DNA of 64,000 nucleotides from Luteolibacter ambystomatis (GCF_018137965.1 NZ_CP073100.1:1674001-1738000), one strand, 5' to 3'; numbered from the stretch's first letter, positions 1 through 9,610 are shown. Notes: generated by a model not told the origin, from the sequence alone. Numbers and translations: made by a program.

Positions 1-269
1 TCCGGCTTGCGCATCAGCGGCAGCCGCTGGCGGCGGAAGTCCTGGCGGTCGGTGGATCGGTAGATCCGCGCCCACAGCCGGGGGCTGTAGGTCGTCACAA
101 AGCGGTAGCCGCGGGCCAGCAGATCGGTGGAGAAAGGAGCGCCCAGCTTGCACGGGTCCGCCACGCGGGTGACCGCCCCTTGGGCATCCAAGGCCAGCCC
201 CAGATTGCGGGCGGCGCTGTTGTGGCCTTCGCCGAAGGCGGCGGTGATGATGAGGATTCGGGGCGGCAT
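1..269 (-). CDS. MGDG-synthase-like glycosyltransferase, N-terminal part (cut by window edge)
   Basis: Reading the minus strand from an ATG at 269 gives an open frame that leaves the window. It begins MPPRILIITAAFGEGH and continues with NSAARNLGLAL. A hydrophobic beta strand followed by a GxGH-type glycine/histidine loop is the start of the monogalactosyldiacylglycerol synthase N-terminal domain, shared with MurG-like GT28 enzymes. Known relatives move sugars from nucleotide donors onto diacylglycerol to make membrane glycolipids. Only about 89 residues are visible and the donor-binding C-terminal domain lies outside, so the substrate cannot be assigned. It diverges from the membrane-protein gene at 346. 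Confidence 0.75.
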   Translation of the reverse strand, partial: MPPRILIITAAFGEGHNSAARNLGLALDAQGAVTRVADPCKLGAPFSTDLLARGYRFVTTYSPRLWARIYRSTDRQDFRRQRLPLMRKP

Positions 270-345
270 TCGGGGCTCGTGCCCGGTTTTTAAAGTCATC
301 CGGACGTTGCGTCGATGGGCATTTCCGGCTTTTGTGGTTTTGCAC

Positions 346-1479
346 ATGGCGCGTGATCCGGAACAGGTGCGGTTGAAGGTGGTCGATGACATGACCGCCA
401 AACCGGGAGAAGTGGTGCGGTTGAAACCCTCGGGCACGGATTTCCCCCGTGCCGAGCCCCCATCGTCCCAGCCTCCCGGCCGGGTCCTGCTCCATTCCGC
501 CTCTCCCGCTGCAACTCCCCTGCCCGTTCCTGAAAAGCTGGAGGTGCCGCGAACCAGCGAACGCCGCACCCACGATCCCGGCATCGATTCCCTGATCGAG
601 GACACCACCGTGGTGGCAAAACCACTCGAGGAAACCTGGAACGACCGGGAACGGGCGCGGCGTCCGACGCCGTGGGGGTGGTTCGCGCTGTTCGGCCTGA
701 TTTGCGGAGGCGCGGTGGTCTGGTCGCTGGTGCACCTGAGCTCCAACAGCACCAAGCCGGAAACCGCACGCGATGAGTCCGTGGCACGTTTGGAACAGGA
801 TGCCCGCGAAAACGCGGCGGCGGAGGTCCGTGTGGATCGGATCACCGATACCGCCCGCTCCTTCGTGGCGGCGGCTTCGATTGACCAAATGCTGCCTCTC
901 GTGCGCCAACCGGAGCGGGTCCGCCCACTGATGGAAGGCTGGTATGCCAGACATCCGCTCACACGGGGACGCTTCAAATCACTGAGCACCTTCCGCCCCA
1001 TTACCCTCGGCGATCGGGCATCGTTCTGGCAGGTTGGATGCCTGCTGGCGGATGAAACGACGCGCGAGCTGATCATTGAGGAACTGCCGGACGGGAAGAT
1101 GGCTGTCGATTGGGAAACCAGCGTGATTTACCAGCCGATGGACTGGAACGACTACACCCGCGACCGGCCGACCGGCTCGTTCGATTTCCGGGTGATATTG
1201 CAATCGGACGTCTTTTTCAGCCACGAGTTCTCGGATTCGACGCGCTGGAGCAACTTCAGGCTCTCCACCTTGGGTGGCGAAGACCCGCTCTATGGCTACT
1301 GCCAGCGGGACTCCGAAACCGAACGCTATCTTCAGAATCTCATTTCCCGGAACCGGGGCAGGCCGGTGGCGCTGGTGATCCGCATTTCCACCCCTCCGGA
1401 TCTCAAATCACCCCGGGGCGTGGTCATTGAAAAGGTCATGTCGGAACATTGGGTCTATCTGACACCACCTGACGCTTGA
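346..1479 (+). CDS. Unrecognised single-pass membrane protein
   Basis: The predicted product has 377 residues. An upstream in-frame start at 127 was rejected because it would overlap the divergent glycosyltransferase gene, so the ATG at 346 was chosen. The N-terminal 105 residues are Pro/Ala-rich and probably disordered. One membrane span follows at about residues 110-131, rich in Trp, Gly and Val, and then a soluble domain of about 240 residues with several aromatic stretches near the end (for example WVYLTPP). This layout suggests a cytoplasmic tail and an anchored periplasmic domain. I do not recognise the family. It lies 34 bp before the sulfatase-fold gene and may be co-transcribed with it. 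Confidence 0.7.
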   Translation: MARDPEQVRLKVVDDMTAKPGEVVRLKPSGTDFPRAEPPSSQPPGRVLLHSASPAATPLPVPEKLEVPRTSERRTHDPGIDSLIEDTTVVAKPLEETWNDRERARRPTPWGWFALFGLICGGAVVWSLVHLSSNSTKPETARDESVARLEQDARENAAAEVRVDRITDTARSFVAAASIDQMLPLVRQPERVRPLMEGWYARHPLTRGRFKSLSTFRPITLGDRASFWQVGCLLADETTRELIIEELPDGKMAVDWETSVIYQPMDWNDYTRDRPTGSFDFRVILQSDVFFSHEFSDSTRWSNFRLSTLGGEDPLYGYCQRDSETERYLQNLISRNRGRPVALVIRISTPPDLKSPRGVVIEKVMSEHWVYLTPPDA

Positions 1480-1513
1480 TGCCCGGGCGCGATGCTGCAA
1501 GCGTTCCGCCCCG

Positions 1514-3709
1514 ATGTCCCGGATTTCCGATCCCGCATTCCCGCGGTCCGCCGCCGCTCCCCGCAAGCTCCTCTGGCCTACGGTGTTGGGAACCGTGCTG
1601 TTCCTCGCCCTCCAATATGCCAGTGCGATCTGGCGGCTGGCGCACAGCTCGAAGGAGATGGACAACAAGTTCAGCGCCCTCGCCCGCACGCACTACCTCA
1701 AGTTCCTGATCGGGCAGAACATCGAGGTCCTGCTGGCCTACCTCCTCCTCGGCATCGCCGCCGTCACGCTGGTGCTGCCGGTGATCTCCACGTGGAGCAA
1801 GCGGCTGAAAAAACCGCGCCGCATCACGGCGGTGCTGACCGCATTCTTCTGCGTGGCGGTCATCCACGGCTATTTCATGCTGCGTTTGACAAAGACGCGG
1901 CCCTATTTCCTCAACGATGCGGAGTTCGGTGCCTGGTACTACCGCGTCCTCGATTGGCCCGCATCGGTGCAGCCTGCTTTCTCCTTCATCCTGTTCAAGC
2001 TTCTACCGTTGCTCTTCGTCGGCTGGGTGGCGTGGTGGTATATCCGCCGCAGCAGCCGCACCGCGCGTTTGATCGGAGTGGTGGTGATCGCGGTCACGGC
2101 CACGCCGTTTGTGATCGCCGCCCTTCCCGCAAAGGCGGCGGCTCCTGTGGCGAAATCCCACGACCGGCCTTGGAACGTGCTCATCATCGCATCGGATTCG
2201 CTCCGTGGTGACAAGCTCGGTTGCGATGGATACCGGCCCGCCCGCAGCGATGGCCCGGCGGCGGATGGAGTCTCTCCGCACATCGATGCCCTCGCGGCGA
2301 AATCGATCCGCTTCTCGCGCTGCTACACGCCCATCGCTTCCACCATGGAGTCCTCGGTGACGTTCATGGCATCGCAATTCCCGCATACCCACGGCATCCG
2401 CCAGATGTATCCGAACCAGGAGACCGTCCGGAAGATGGAGGCCACCGTCACCCCCATGGCCACGGTGATGGCGAAGGAGGGCTATGACACCGCCGCCATC
2501 GGCGACTGGTGTGCGGGCTACTACCAGGTGGTCCCCCTTGGTTTCAATGACATCTCGGTGTCGAACTTCGACAGCTTCAAAATCTATATGAGCCAGGCGG
2601 TGGTGATGGCGCACTTCGTCATCCCGCTCTACTTCGACAACTCGCTCGGCTATCATCTCTTTCCGCAGATCGGGTCATTCGCGCAATTCGTGACTCCGGA
2701 CGTGGTGACGGATCGCGTGGAAAAGAAACTCGACCAACAGGCGGCCACCGGCAGGCCCTTTTTCTGGCACGTCTTCTACTCATGCAACCATCTGCCGTAT
2801 CGCTCGGCGGAACCCTACAACCGGATGTTCTCGGATCCCGCCTACCGCGGTGAGAACTCGCATGGCGTGGCGTTCGACATCAACAAGTTCATCGGCGGCA
2901 CCGACCTTGAATCGAAATGGAAGGCGCTGCCTCCCGCCGAGGTCACTCAGATCCGCTCGCTCTATGACGGCTGCACCCGTCAGTTCGATCATTGTGTCGA
3001 GCGCATTCTTGCCTCGCTCAAGCGAAATGGTCTCGATGACCATACGATCGTGGTGATCACCGCCGACCATGGCGATGATCTCTATGAACCGGGCGTGACT
3101 CTCGGTCACGGTCTCACTTTCAACGGCGGAGGACAGGCGAACCACATCCCGATGATCGTCCACGTGCCTGGCGTGAAACCCAAGGTCATCCCCGAAACCA
3201 TCCGCACCGTCGATGTCATGCCCACCTTGGCGGATCTCACCGGAGCGGAAAAACCCGCTTCATGGGAAGGCCGCAGCGTGGCCGGTTGGATCAAGGGCGC
3301 GGAAACGCCGGAGACCATCCCCTTTTTCGGAGAAACCGGCTTTCCGTTCATCCAGTTCACCGTCCCCGGCATCGAGCGGCCGAAGCTGCCGACCATGGAT
3401 GAACTCACGACCATCGATGAGAATTACAACTATCAGTTCGTGCTGAAGGACGAGTATCTTGACCGGCTGGTGGCGGCGAAACAGCGATGCTTGATCACGA
3501 AGTCCTGGAAGCTCGTCTGCACGCCCACCAGCCAGGGCACCCGCCACTACGCCCTCTACCGGTTGGCCACCGGTGATTCCGGCGGCATCGACCGCGCGGG
3601 CGAGCATCCTGAAATCCTCGCAGCGATGCGCGCCGCCCTCGACCGCTGGATGGACCAGCACCAGCAATCGACGATCCACGAGATTTTCCCGCAGGGAGAG
3701 CCGGAGTGA
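1514..3709 (+). CDS. Membrane-anchored sulfatase/phosphotransferase-fold enzyme (alkaline phosphatase superfamily)
   Basis: The 731-residue product has about five predicted membrane spans in its first 205 residues, followed by a sulfatase-type catalytic domain starting near NVLIIASDSLRGD (Asp228). Two more metal ligands fit the ADHGDD motif (Asp518, His519). The sulfatase signature C-x-P-x-R is absent. Where the formylglycine cysteine should lie, the sequence reads STMESS, which puts Thr277 in the nucleophile position. Threonine is the nucleophile of LtaS-type and phosphoethanolamine transferases, so phosphate-headgroup transfer to a lipid or glycan is a better guess than sulfate hydrolysis. 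The membrane-anchored layout and nearby waaA fit an envelope role. The substrate is unknown. Confidence 0.8.
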   Translation: MSRISDPAFPRSAAAPRKLLWPTVLGTVLFLALQYASAIWRLAHSSKEMDNKFSALARTHYLKFLIGQNIEVLLAYLLLGIAAVTLVLPVISTWSKRLKKPRRITAVLTAFFCVAVIHGYFMLRLTKTRPYFLNDAEFGAWYYRVLDWPASVQPAFSFILFKLLPLLFVGWVAWWYIRRSSRTARLIGVVVIAVTATPFVIAALPAKAAAPVAKSHDRPWNVLIIASDSLRGDKLGCDGYRPARSDGPAADGVSPHIDALAAKSIRFSRCYTPIASTMESSVTFMASQFPHTHGIRQMYPNQETVRKMEATVTPMATVMAKEGYDTAAIGDWCAGYYQVVPLGFNDISVSNFDSFKIYMSQAVVMAHFVIPLYFDNSLGYHLFPQIGSFAQFVTPDVVTDRVEKKLDQQAATGRPFFWHVFYSCNHLPYRSAEPYNRMFSDPAYRGENSHGVAFDINKFIGGTDLESKWKALPPAEVTQIRSLYDGCTRQFDHCVERILASLKRNGLDDHTIVVITADHGDDLYEPGVTLGHGLTFNGGGQANHIPMIVHVPGVKPKVIPETIRTVDVMPTLADLTGAEKPASWEGRSVAGWIKGAETPETIPFFGETGFPFIQFTVPGIERPKLPTMDELTTIDENYNYQFVLKDEYLDRLVAAKQRCLITKSWKLVCTPTSQGTRHYALYRLATGDSGGIDRAGEHPEILAAMRAALDRWMDQHQQSTIHEIFPQGEPE

Positions 3710-3797
3710 GAGCGTCACTTCCGGAACTCGATCCGGCCCGCATTGCCGCTTGTCTTTCAGCCCCGGCGGGGGCAGTTTCGCCGCCGCTTTCCCATTC

Positions 3798-4595
3798 ATG
3801 AAACGCTTCTTCCTGCCCCTCACCGCCGCCCTGCTGTGCCATGCCTCCGCCGCTGAGGTGCCGAAAGTGTTTGCGGGCTTGTTCGAGAAGGACGTCCCGG
3901 TCCGTGGTCAGATCGGTGTCGTGCTTCCGCCGGAAGAGATCAACCAGTACGTCACCAAGGTCGAACAAGCCGCCAAGAAGGACCCGACTTGGTTCCGTGA
4001 ATTTTCCACCAAGTCCAAGCCGGGTGCCCCCCTGCCCTACGACGAGAAACTCGGCCTGACCAAGGAGGAATATGACAAGTATCTCCAACTCTGGGCGAAG
4101 CGTGAATTCAAGCCTCAGGCCGATGTGATTCTCACCCTGCGCCAATCCACGACCTCCACCGGAGAGAAATGGAGCATCCTCGGCATGGGCGGCGGCGAGA
4201 ACGGAGCGCAAACGATTTCCACCCTCGGCTATTTTCCGAAAGAAGATCTTTTCCGCTCGCCCAATGGCAACATGAAGCGTCTCGAGGACATCAATGCGGA
4301 TGCTGAGAGCATCCTGGGTGCATGGACCGGCCATGAATGGAAGTTCGAGGAAACCACCACCCTTGCCCGCACCAAGGAGAACTTCGCCATCGGCCAGTTT
4401 GCGGACAAGAAATACGGCCTCATCGTTTACCGTGTGCAGGAAATCTCCACGGAAGGCTCCCGCCTCCAGGACAAAAGCCTCGTGATCCGCTTCCCGCTCG
4501 GCAAGGCCGGACAGGTCCAGGAGAATGCACAGCGCCCGGCAGGTGCTTCCGGCAAGCCGGCACCGGCCCCGGCTCCCTCACCGAAGAAGAAGTAA
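3798..4595 (+). CDS. Exported protein of unknown function
   Basis: The 265-residue product starts MKRFFLPLTAALLCHASA, a clear signal peptide with probable cleavage after Ala-Ala near residue 19. The ATG at 3798 was chosen because it gives that signal, whereas an upstream in-frame start overlaps the previous gene. The mature protein is mixed alpha/beta, with a charged middle section (LTKEEYDKYLQLWAKREF), and ends in a Pro/Ala/Lys-rich tail. No catalytic motif is recognisable. The next gene begins 3 bp after the stop, so the two are almost certainly translated from one message. Confidence 0.7.
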   Translation: MKRFFLPLTAALLCHASAAEVPKVFAGLFEKDVPVRGQIGVVLPPEEINQYVTKVEQAAKKDPTWFREFSTKSKPGAPLPYDEKLGLTKEEYDKYLQLWAKREFKPQADVILTLRQSTTSTGEKWSILGMGGGENGAQTISTLGYFPKEDLFRSPNGNMKRLEDINADAESILGAWTGHEWKFEETTTLARTKENFAIGQFADKKYGLIVYRVQEISTEGSRLQDKSLVIRFPLGKAGQVQENAQRPAGASGKPAPAPAPSPKKK

Positions 4596-4598
4596 ATC

Positions 4599-6062
4599 AT
4601 GTCCACGGCGGATCGCTCGGGAAGCAAGCGCCCGTGGTTCCGCCGTCGTCGGATTCTCGCGGTGGCTTTGCTTGCCGCCGCGCCATGGTTGTGCCTGTTG
4701 GCGGGCAATCTCTGGCTGGCCTCTCCTTGGGGAAAATCCTGGCTCGCCAGGAAAATTTCCGCGAAGACAGGACTAACCGCACACCTTGAGTCCGCCACTG
4801 CCACGCCGTGGACCGGCATTTGCCTGAAGGGCCTCGTCCTCGATCAACCGGAATCTCACCGTAGTCGGATTCAGGAACCACTGTTGAAAGTTGAGTCCAT
4901 CCGCGCCTGGCCCAGATGGGAATCGTGGCTCCGGCGGCAATGGGAACTGCAATCTCTGGAGATCGATTCCCCGCGGGCCGTGCTGCCGGTGCGATGGCTG
5001 TCCCATCTCGTGCCTATCCAGCAATCGGAACCCCCGACGCTGGCCGCGGCCGCATCACCTCAAGCTCCGGCCATTGCCATTCGCCCGGCCAGTTCCCAGC
5101 CTCCGGTGGGACCGTTGCCGGTGATTCCTGAGAGTTCGGAACTACCTCCGATTCCGCCTCTCACGGTCAGCCTGCCCCCACCTCCACCGGGAGCGGCGAT
5201 AGCAGGTGAAAGCCCCACGGTGTGGGTTACGGTGCGGAACGGCTCGTTCGCACTCATGGCGGAGGGAATTCCCGAACCTTTGATGGAACTGGACGGACTG
5301 GACACCGCAGTGCCCGTGGCAGGCGGTCCGGCCGATTCGTCCATGCGGGTGAGCCGCCTCCGCTCCGCAGGTGCCGGTCTCGCCACGCAGGTTTGTGTCC
5401 CGCTTCGGTGGCAGTCTCCGATTCTTTTCCTGGGTCCTGCCGACAGTCAATTCGCCGGCTTGGATTGGAAGTTCGGTGGCAAGGTCGGGCTGGTCCCCGG
5501 CCTGCCTGTCGAGTTCGAATCGGAAATCCCCCTCCAGACGGATCGGAAATGGACGTTTCCCACACAGGGGGAATGCAGCGTCCGCGAGTATCGTTCGACC
5601 GCGCGCTTCGGAGGCTTCCTGAGCCATCCCTTCTCATGGAAAGGAGCGACCCAAGTGGAAGCGTCCGGCATCTCCCTCAGCCTGCCGGGGCAGCCCGCAT
5701 GCCATTTCGACCGGGGAGGAGCCACCCTCCTCATGGCCAATGGCATCGTGTCCTGCCCCGAGCTGCGCTTGATCGGGGACAACCTGTCCTTACTCGGCAA
5801 TGCGACGGTCATCCCGGATGGACGTGCGGCCGGTGTGCTTCGCATCGTGGCGGAACCATCATTCGCCATGTCTCTGACCACTCATTTCCAGCGTTCCGGA
5901 AAACGCATCGCCTTCGGTCAACTCGGCACTCCGGATCGCCTCGCCTCCGATATTCTGATCGCAGGCAACGGCGAAGGCACGCTCATCCAGCTCGGCCAGG
6001 GCGGCGATACTTTGAATGCACAGGACGCGGTGCAAATGATCCGGAACAGCAGCCGGAGGTGA
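4599..6062 (+). CDS. N-terminally anchored AsmA-like protein (tentative)
   Basis: The 487-residue product has a short basic N-terminus (RRRR), one membrane span at about residues 18-41, and then a large beta-rich domain. The segment after the span (SPWGKSWLARKISAKTGL) resembles the start of AsmA/DUF3971-type proteins, in which an N-terminal anchor precedes a long beta-groove involved in lipid movement or outer-membrane assembly. A Pro/Ala-rich stretch lies at about residues 145-210. The C-terminus ends in a short basic helix. The AsmA comparison rests on N-terminal similarity and overall layout only. The gene follows the exported protein by 3 bp and precedes rsmD. Confidence 0.6.
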   Translation: MSTADRSGSKRPWFRRRRILAVALLAAAPWLCLLAGNLWLASPWGKSWLARKISAKTGLTAHLESATATPWTGICLKGLVLDQPESHRSRIQEPLLKVESIRAWPRWESWLRRQWELQSLEIDSPRAVLPVRWLSHLVPIQQSEPPTLAAAASPQAPAIAIRPASSQPPVGPLPVIPESSELPPIPPLTVSLPPPPPGAAIAGESPTVWVTVRNGSFALMAEGIPEPLMELDGLDTAVPVAGGPADSSMRVSRLRSAGAGLATQVCVPLRWQSPILFLGPADSQFAGLDWKFGGKVGLVPGLPVEFESEIPLQTDRKWTFPTQGECSVREYRSTARFGGFLSHPFSWKGATQVEASGISLSLPGQPACHFDRGGATLLMANGIVSCPELRLIGDNLSLLGNATVIPDGRAAGVLRIVAEPSFAMSLTTHFQRSGKRIAFGQLGTPDRLASDILIAGNGEGTLIQLGQGGDTLNAQDAVQMIRNSSRR

Positions 6063-6105
6063 AGCTCGCATTGTCAGAAGCAGCCTGGGATGCCACGAAT
6101 CGGCC

Positions 6106-6663
6106 GTGCGCATCATCGCAGGCAAAGCGGGCCGTCTGGCCATCAAGGTTCCATCGGCGGTAGCCCGGCCCACCACCGACTTCGTTCGCCAGGCGATCTT
6201 TTCGATCCTCGGCGAAAAAGTGGATGGGGCCCGTGTGCTCGATCTCTTCGCCGGATCAGGGGCCATCGGCTTGGAGGCCCTCAGCCGCGGAGCGGTTTCC
6301 TGTGTGTTTGTGGATGAACACCGCCAGGCGGTTTCCGTGATCGGCGAAAATCTTGCCAAGGCGAAGCTGGACGGCGGCCGCGTAGTGAAATCGGAGGTCG
6401 GTTCATTCCTACGCTCCGACTCCTGCCAATACGACCTCATCTTTGCCGATCCTCCTTACTACAAGAACTATGGTGACCGCGACCACGTGAAGGAGTTGCT
6501 CGCCCACCCGGCTCTTCCCGGCCGGTTGGCCGCGGATGGCTGGCTCGTCGTTGAAATCTCTGCCTCTCAGAAATCTCCGCTGGCGGAGGGATGGGAACTC
6601 AAGGACCGGCGGGAATACGGCGGATGCGCCATCCTGCTTTACGCCGTCCGTGCAGCCGCCTAG
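6106..6663 (+). CDS. rsmD: 16S rRNA (guanine(966)-N(2))-methyltransferase RsmD
   Basis: The 185-residue product has the full RsmD pattern. It starts MRIIAGKAGR, carries the family-specific PTTDFVRQAIFSIL segment, the SAM-binding loop DLFAGSGAIGLEALSRGA and the catalytic DPPYY motif near residue 120. RsmD methylates G966 of 16S rRNA during 30S assembly. Length matches the family. The start is a GTG at 6106, chosen because MRIIAG is the conserved N-terminus. It is followed 11 bp later by waaA. In many bacteria rsmD neighbours coaD, but no coaD is seen here. Confidence 0.95.
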   Translation: MRIIAGKAGRLAIKVPSAVARPTTDFVRQAIFSILGEKVDGARVLDLFAGSGAIGLEALSRGAVSCVFVDEHRQAVSVIGENLAKAKLDGGRVVKSEVGSFLRSDSCQYDLIFADPPYYKNYGDRDHVKELLAHPALPGRLAADGWLVVEISASQKSPLAEGWELKDRREYGGCAILLYAVRAAA

Positions 6664-6674
6664 CGTCCCGCGCG

Positions 6675-7952
6675 ATGTACGGATTTTTTGGAATGGCACT
6701 TTACCGGCTGTTGTTGCCGGTGCTGTTCGTGGCCGCGTTCCCGGGGTGGCTCGTGAAGATGGCCCGCCGCGGCGGCTTCGGCAGCGGCCTGCGGGAGCGC
6801 CTTTCCATCTATCGCGCACCCATCGACTACGAACCATGCGGCGCGGTGCATCTCCATGCGGTAAGCGTGGGCGAAACGCTGCTGGCCTTGAAACTGTTGC
6901 GCGAGTGGCGCCGTGCCGTGCCGGATCAGAAATTCGTCCTAGCCACCGGCACCGCCACCGGACACGCCGTCGCGAACGAAGCTGGCATGGAGGACGTCCG
7001 TATCGTCTATGCACCGCTCGATTTCCGCTGGATGGTGCGCCGCTATCTGAAGCGTTTCGAACCTGCACAAATCGTGCTCGTCGAAGGTGAGGCATGGCCG
7101 CATCTGCTGCTGCTGTCCAAACGCGCGGGTATTCCGGTGCGACTGGTCAATGCCCGCATGTCACCGCGTTCGCAGCGACGCTATCGGAAATTCGCGGAGT
7201 GGATCCGGCCGGTTTTCTCGCAGCTCGATCGCGTGGGCGTTCAGGAATCCGCGGATGCCGCCATCTGGCAGGATCTGGGTGTTCCGGCCGCGAATGTCCG
7301 GGTCATGGGCAGCTTGAAGTTCGATCCGGGTACCGGCGCACATCCCGCGAAGCGCGAAGAGTTCACCGCGATGTTGGCGGATTTCGGAGCATCCCGCCCG
7401 ATAGTTCTCGCCGCCAGCACACACGCGGGAGAGGAGGCCATGATCGCCACCGCCATTCGCGGGGCCGCTCCTGGAGCGCTTCCTGTCATCGTGCCGCGCC
7501 ATGCTGAACGCCGTGCGGAAGTGAAAGCACAACTCATCGCCGCGGGCTTCGAAGTGGTGCTGCGTTCCCAATTCTCCGCGCCTGTGGACGCTTCGGCAGC
7601 CTGTCTGGTGGTGGATTCCACCGGCGAACTCCGCGACTGGACGGCTCATGCGGACGTGGTCGTCATCGGCAAAAGTTTCCTCGGCACGGGTGGGCAGAAT
7701 CCGTGCGAGGGCGTGCTTGCGGGCAGGCCGGTGGTTTTCGGCCCGCACATGGAGAACTTCGAACCACTGGCTACCGATCTCACCCGTTCAGGTGGTTGTC
7801 TGCGGGTATCAGACGGGAACAGCCTCCCGGACACCTTGCGTCGGGCCTTGCATCCGGATACCTCCCTCCGGGATGGAGTGGTGGCGGCCCGCTCGGTGCT
7901 GCTGCGGCATGAAGGCTCCACGGCGCGCACCGTGGAGTTGCTCCGAAGCTGA
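6675..7952 (+). CDS. waaA: 3-deoxy-D-manno-octulosonic acid (Kdo) transferase
   Basis: The 425-residue product has the length of the E. coli enzyme. It has an N-terminal membrane anchor (residues 4-26), the acceptor-domain GLRERLS region, and the GT30 motifs HAVSVGET and VEGEAWPHL. The C-terminal donor-binding half contains LAASTHAGEE and the GQNPCEG loop. WaaA transfers Kdo from CMP-Kdo to lipid A precursor at the inner membrane, so the organism should make lipopolysaccharide with a Kdo core. The ATG at 6675 was chosen because it begins the hydrophobic anchor; the longer frame overlaps rsmD. Confidence 0.95.
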   Translation: MYGFFGMALYRLLLPVLFVAAFPGWLVKMARRGGFGSGLRERLSIYRAPIDYEPCGAVHLHAVSVGETLLALKLLREWRRAVPDQKFVLATGTATGHAVANEAGMEDVRIVYAPLDFRWMVRRYLKRFEPAQIVLVEGEAWPHLLLLSKRAGIPVRLVNARMSPRSQRRYRKFAEWIRPVFSQLDRVGVQESADAAIWQDLGVPAANVRVMGSLKFDPGTGAHPAKREEFTAMLADFGASRPIVLAASTHAGEEAMIATAIRGAAPGALPVIVPRHAERRAEVKAQLIAAGFEVVLRSQFSAPVDASAACLVVDSTGELRDWTAHADVVVIGKSFLGTGGQNPCEGVLAGRPVVFGPHMENFEPLATDLTRSGGCLRVSDGNSLPDTLRRALHPDTSLRDGVVAARSVLLRHEGSTARTVELLRS

Positions 7953-8041
7953 AAACCAGCCATTTTCAGCCCGAAATCCCCCCGCTGATTGCTTGAACGC
8001 GGGGTTTGTCATTTCCAAAGAACCCGTTAACGTCACCGCCC

Positions 8042-9610
8042 GTGAGCGACCCAGAATCCAATCCTCTCCGCAATCTCCTGTCCGGCATCGACCTCGGTCC
8101 GGCATGGGCACGCGGCGACGCGCCTGCCAAACAGCCCCGTGAACGCTCCGGCACAGACGCGCCAAGACGTGACAACCGCGACCGCGGACCGCGTGAGGAC
8201 AGGGACGGTGAGCGCCGTGGCGGCGGTGGTGGCCGCCGCTTCGAAGGCAATCGCGACGACCGCCGTGGTGGTGGCGGGCAGCGGGGCAACTACGAGGATC
8301 GTCGTAGCGGGCCGCCGCGCCTCGAGGAAGCCGTTCCAGCCGCCGGAGTCCGCGTGCAACTCCACCCGGACACACCGGCCGTTCACCTGATCGCGAAAGA
8401 AGTCCACCACGTCGCCCGCGTCTATTCGCTTTTCGATATCGCCCAGATCCTGCTGGCGCAACGCGACCGTTGCCGCGCGGTGTTCGAGGTTTCCGAATCG
8501 AAGCCCGCGCTGTTCCTCGGCAAGCACGATGGCTCGCTGTGGCAGACCAAGGAGGAAGCCGTCCGCCATTTCTGGCAGACGGAAGCCCGTGGCGCGCTCT
8601 TTGATGAAGAGACCGTGGAAGTCGATCCACCGGCCGGCAATTTCCAAAGCGTGGCCCGCTGTGGACTCAGCGGGGAATGGCTCGGACCGCCGAACTTCCA
8701 CTCCTACCAGACCAACCTGCGCCGCCTTCATCGCGAGCGCTTCGCCCATCTTCCCTTCGAAGTGTATTCTTCCAAGGTGCGCACCGAACGCGGCGAGGAA
8801 GCCGTGAATGCATGGCTGGAAACGATGAAGAAACGCGTGCGCTGGCGGCTCAAGGGCAGCGATGAGGAAACGCCATGGATCGAAGATTCCGCCGAGGCCG
8901 AACGCCAGTTCGCCACGAAGCATTTCGAGGAAGCCTTCAGCGAAATCCGCAAGGCCGAGATCTCCGCGGGCATTCCCGCCAAGCACCTTTCGCCGTCCCT
9001 GCTCGCCTCATTGAAAGTCGCGGGTTCGCATGCCCGCAAGCATCCCGCCGTGCTGATCCCGGCGGTCTGCCGCATGCTGGAAGCCGAACACCTTCCCGTC
9101 TTCAAGCGCGAAGGCAAGCTCTTCACCGGTCCGGCCCGTCCGCATCCTCTCTCGAGCGATGCTGTGCTGGCCGAACGTCCGGCGGCCATCGTCAACTGGC
9201 TGCAAGGCAAGAAGGATCCGAAACTCGCCGACCTCTGGAAGGCCGTGCTTCCGGAAGGTGTCGAGGAAGCGCCGCAGGAATGGTTGTCCGACCTCTTCTG
9301 GCTGCTGACCCAGGGACATGTGCTGCTCTACTCGAACGACCGCATGGTCATGCCGGAGCGCCGTCAGGCAGCTCCCGCACCGGCTGCCGCATCCACGGAA
9401 GAAGCGCCCTCCGCCGCCAAGAAAAAGCGCAAGCGCAAGCCCAAGAAGCGGAAGCCGAAGAAGCGTACCGGTGTCGAACGCCGCAAATTGAAACTCAACC
9501 CAATGGTCCTGCGCATCGCAAAGTCGCTTCCGGATCATCCGTTCCGCCACCAGCTCCGCAATCGCACGCTGCGCCGCACCCAGGTGCTGGCGGCACGCGA
9601 CGAAGAGTGA
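8042..9610 (+). CDS. RGG-rich and lysine-rich putative nucleic-acid-binding protein
   Basis: The product has 522 residues from a GTG at 8042; a TTG at 8006 would add 12 residues. Residues 30-100 are low-complexity Arg/Gly/Asp with RGG-like clusters (RRGGGGGRR). A folded region of about 320 residues follows, with no recognised domain. After an Ala/Pro linker comes a strongly basic patch (KKKRKRKPKKRKPKK), and then a basic tail of about 50 residues. RGG boxes and Lys/Arg tails commonly bind RNA or DNA, so a nucleic-acid role is inferred from composition only. The gene stands alone, about 90 bp after waaA. Confidence 0.65.
   Translation: MSDPESNPLRNLLSGIDLGPAWARGDAPAKQPRERSGTDAPRRDNRDRGPREDRDGERRGGGGGRRFEGNRDDRRGGGGQRGNYEDRRSGPPRLEEAVPAAGVRVQLHPDTPAVHLIAKEVHHVARVYSLFDIAQILLAQRDRCRAVFEVSESKPALFLGKHDGSLWQTKEEAVRHFWQTEARGALFDEETVEVDPPAGNFQSVARCGLSGEWLGPPNFHSYQTNLRRLHRERFAHLPFEVYSSKVRTERGEEAVNAWLETMKKRVRWRLKGSDEETPWIEDSAEAERQFATKHFEEAFSEIRKAEISAGIPAKHLSPSLLASLKVAGSHARKHPAVLIPAVCRMLEAEHLPVFKREGKLFTGPARPHPLSSDAVLAERPAAIVNWLQGKKDPKLADLWKAVLPEGVEEAPQEWLSDLFWLLTQGHVLLYSNDRMVMPERRQAAPAPAAASTEEAPSAAKKKRKRKPKKRKPKKRTGVERRKLKLNPMVLRIAKSLPDHPFRHQLRNRTLRRTQVLAARDEE

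Noticed and set aside
127..345. Upstream extension of the membrane protein at 346.
   Set aside because: It is antisense to the glycosyltransferase N-terminus, whose GEGH motif is convincing.
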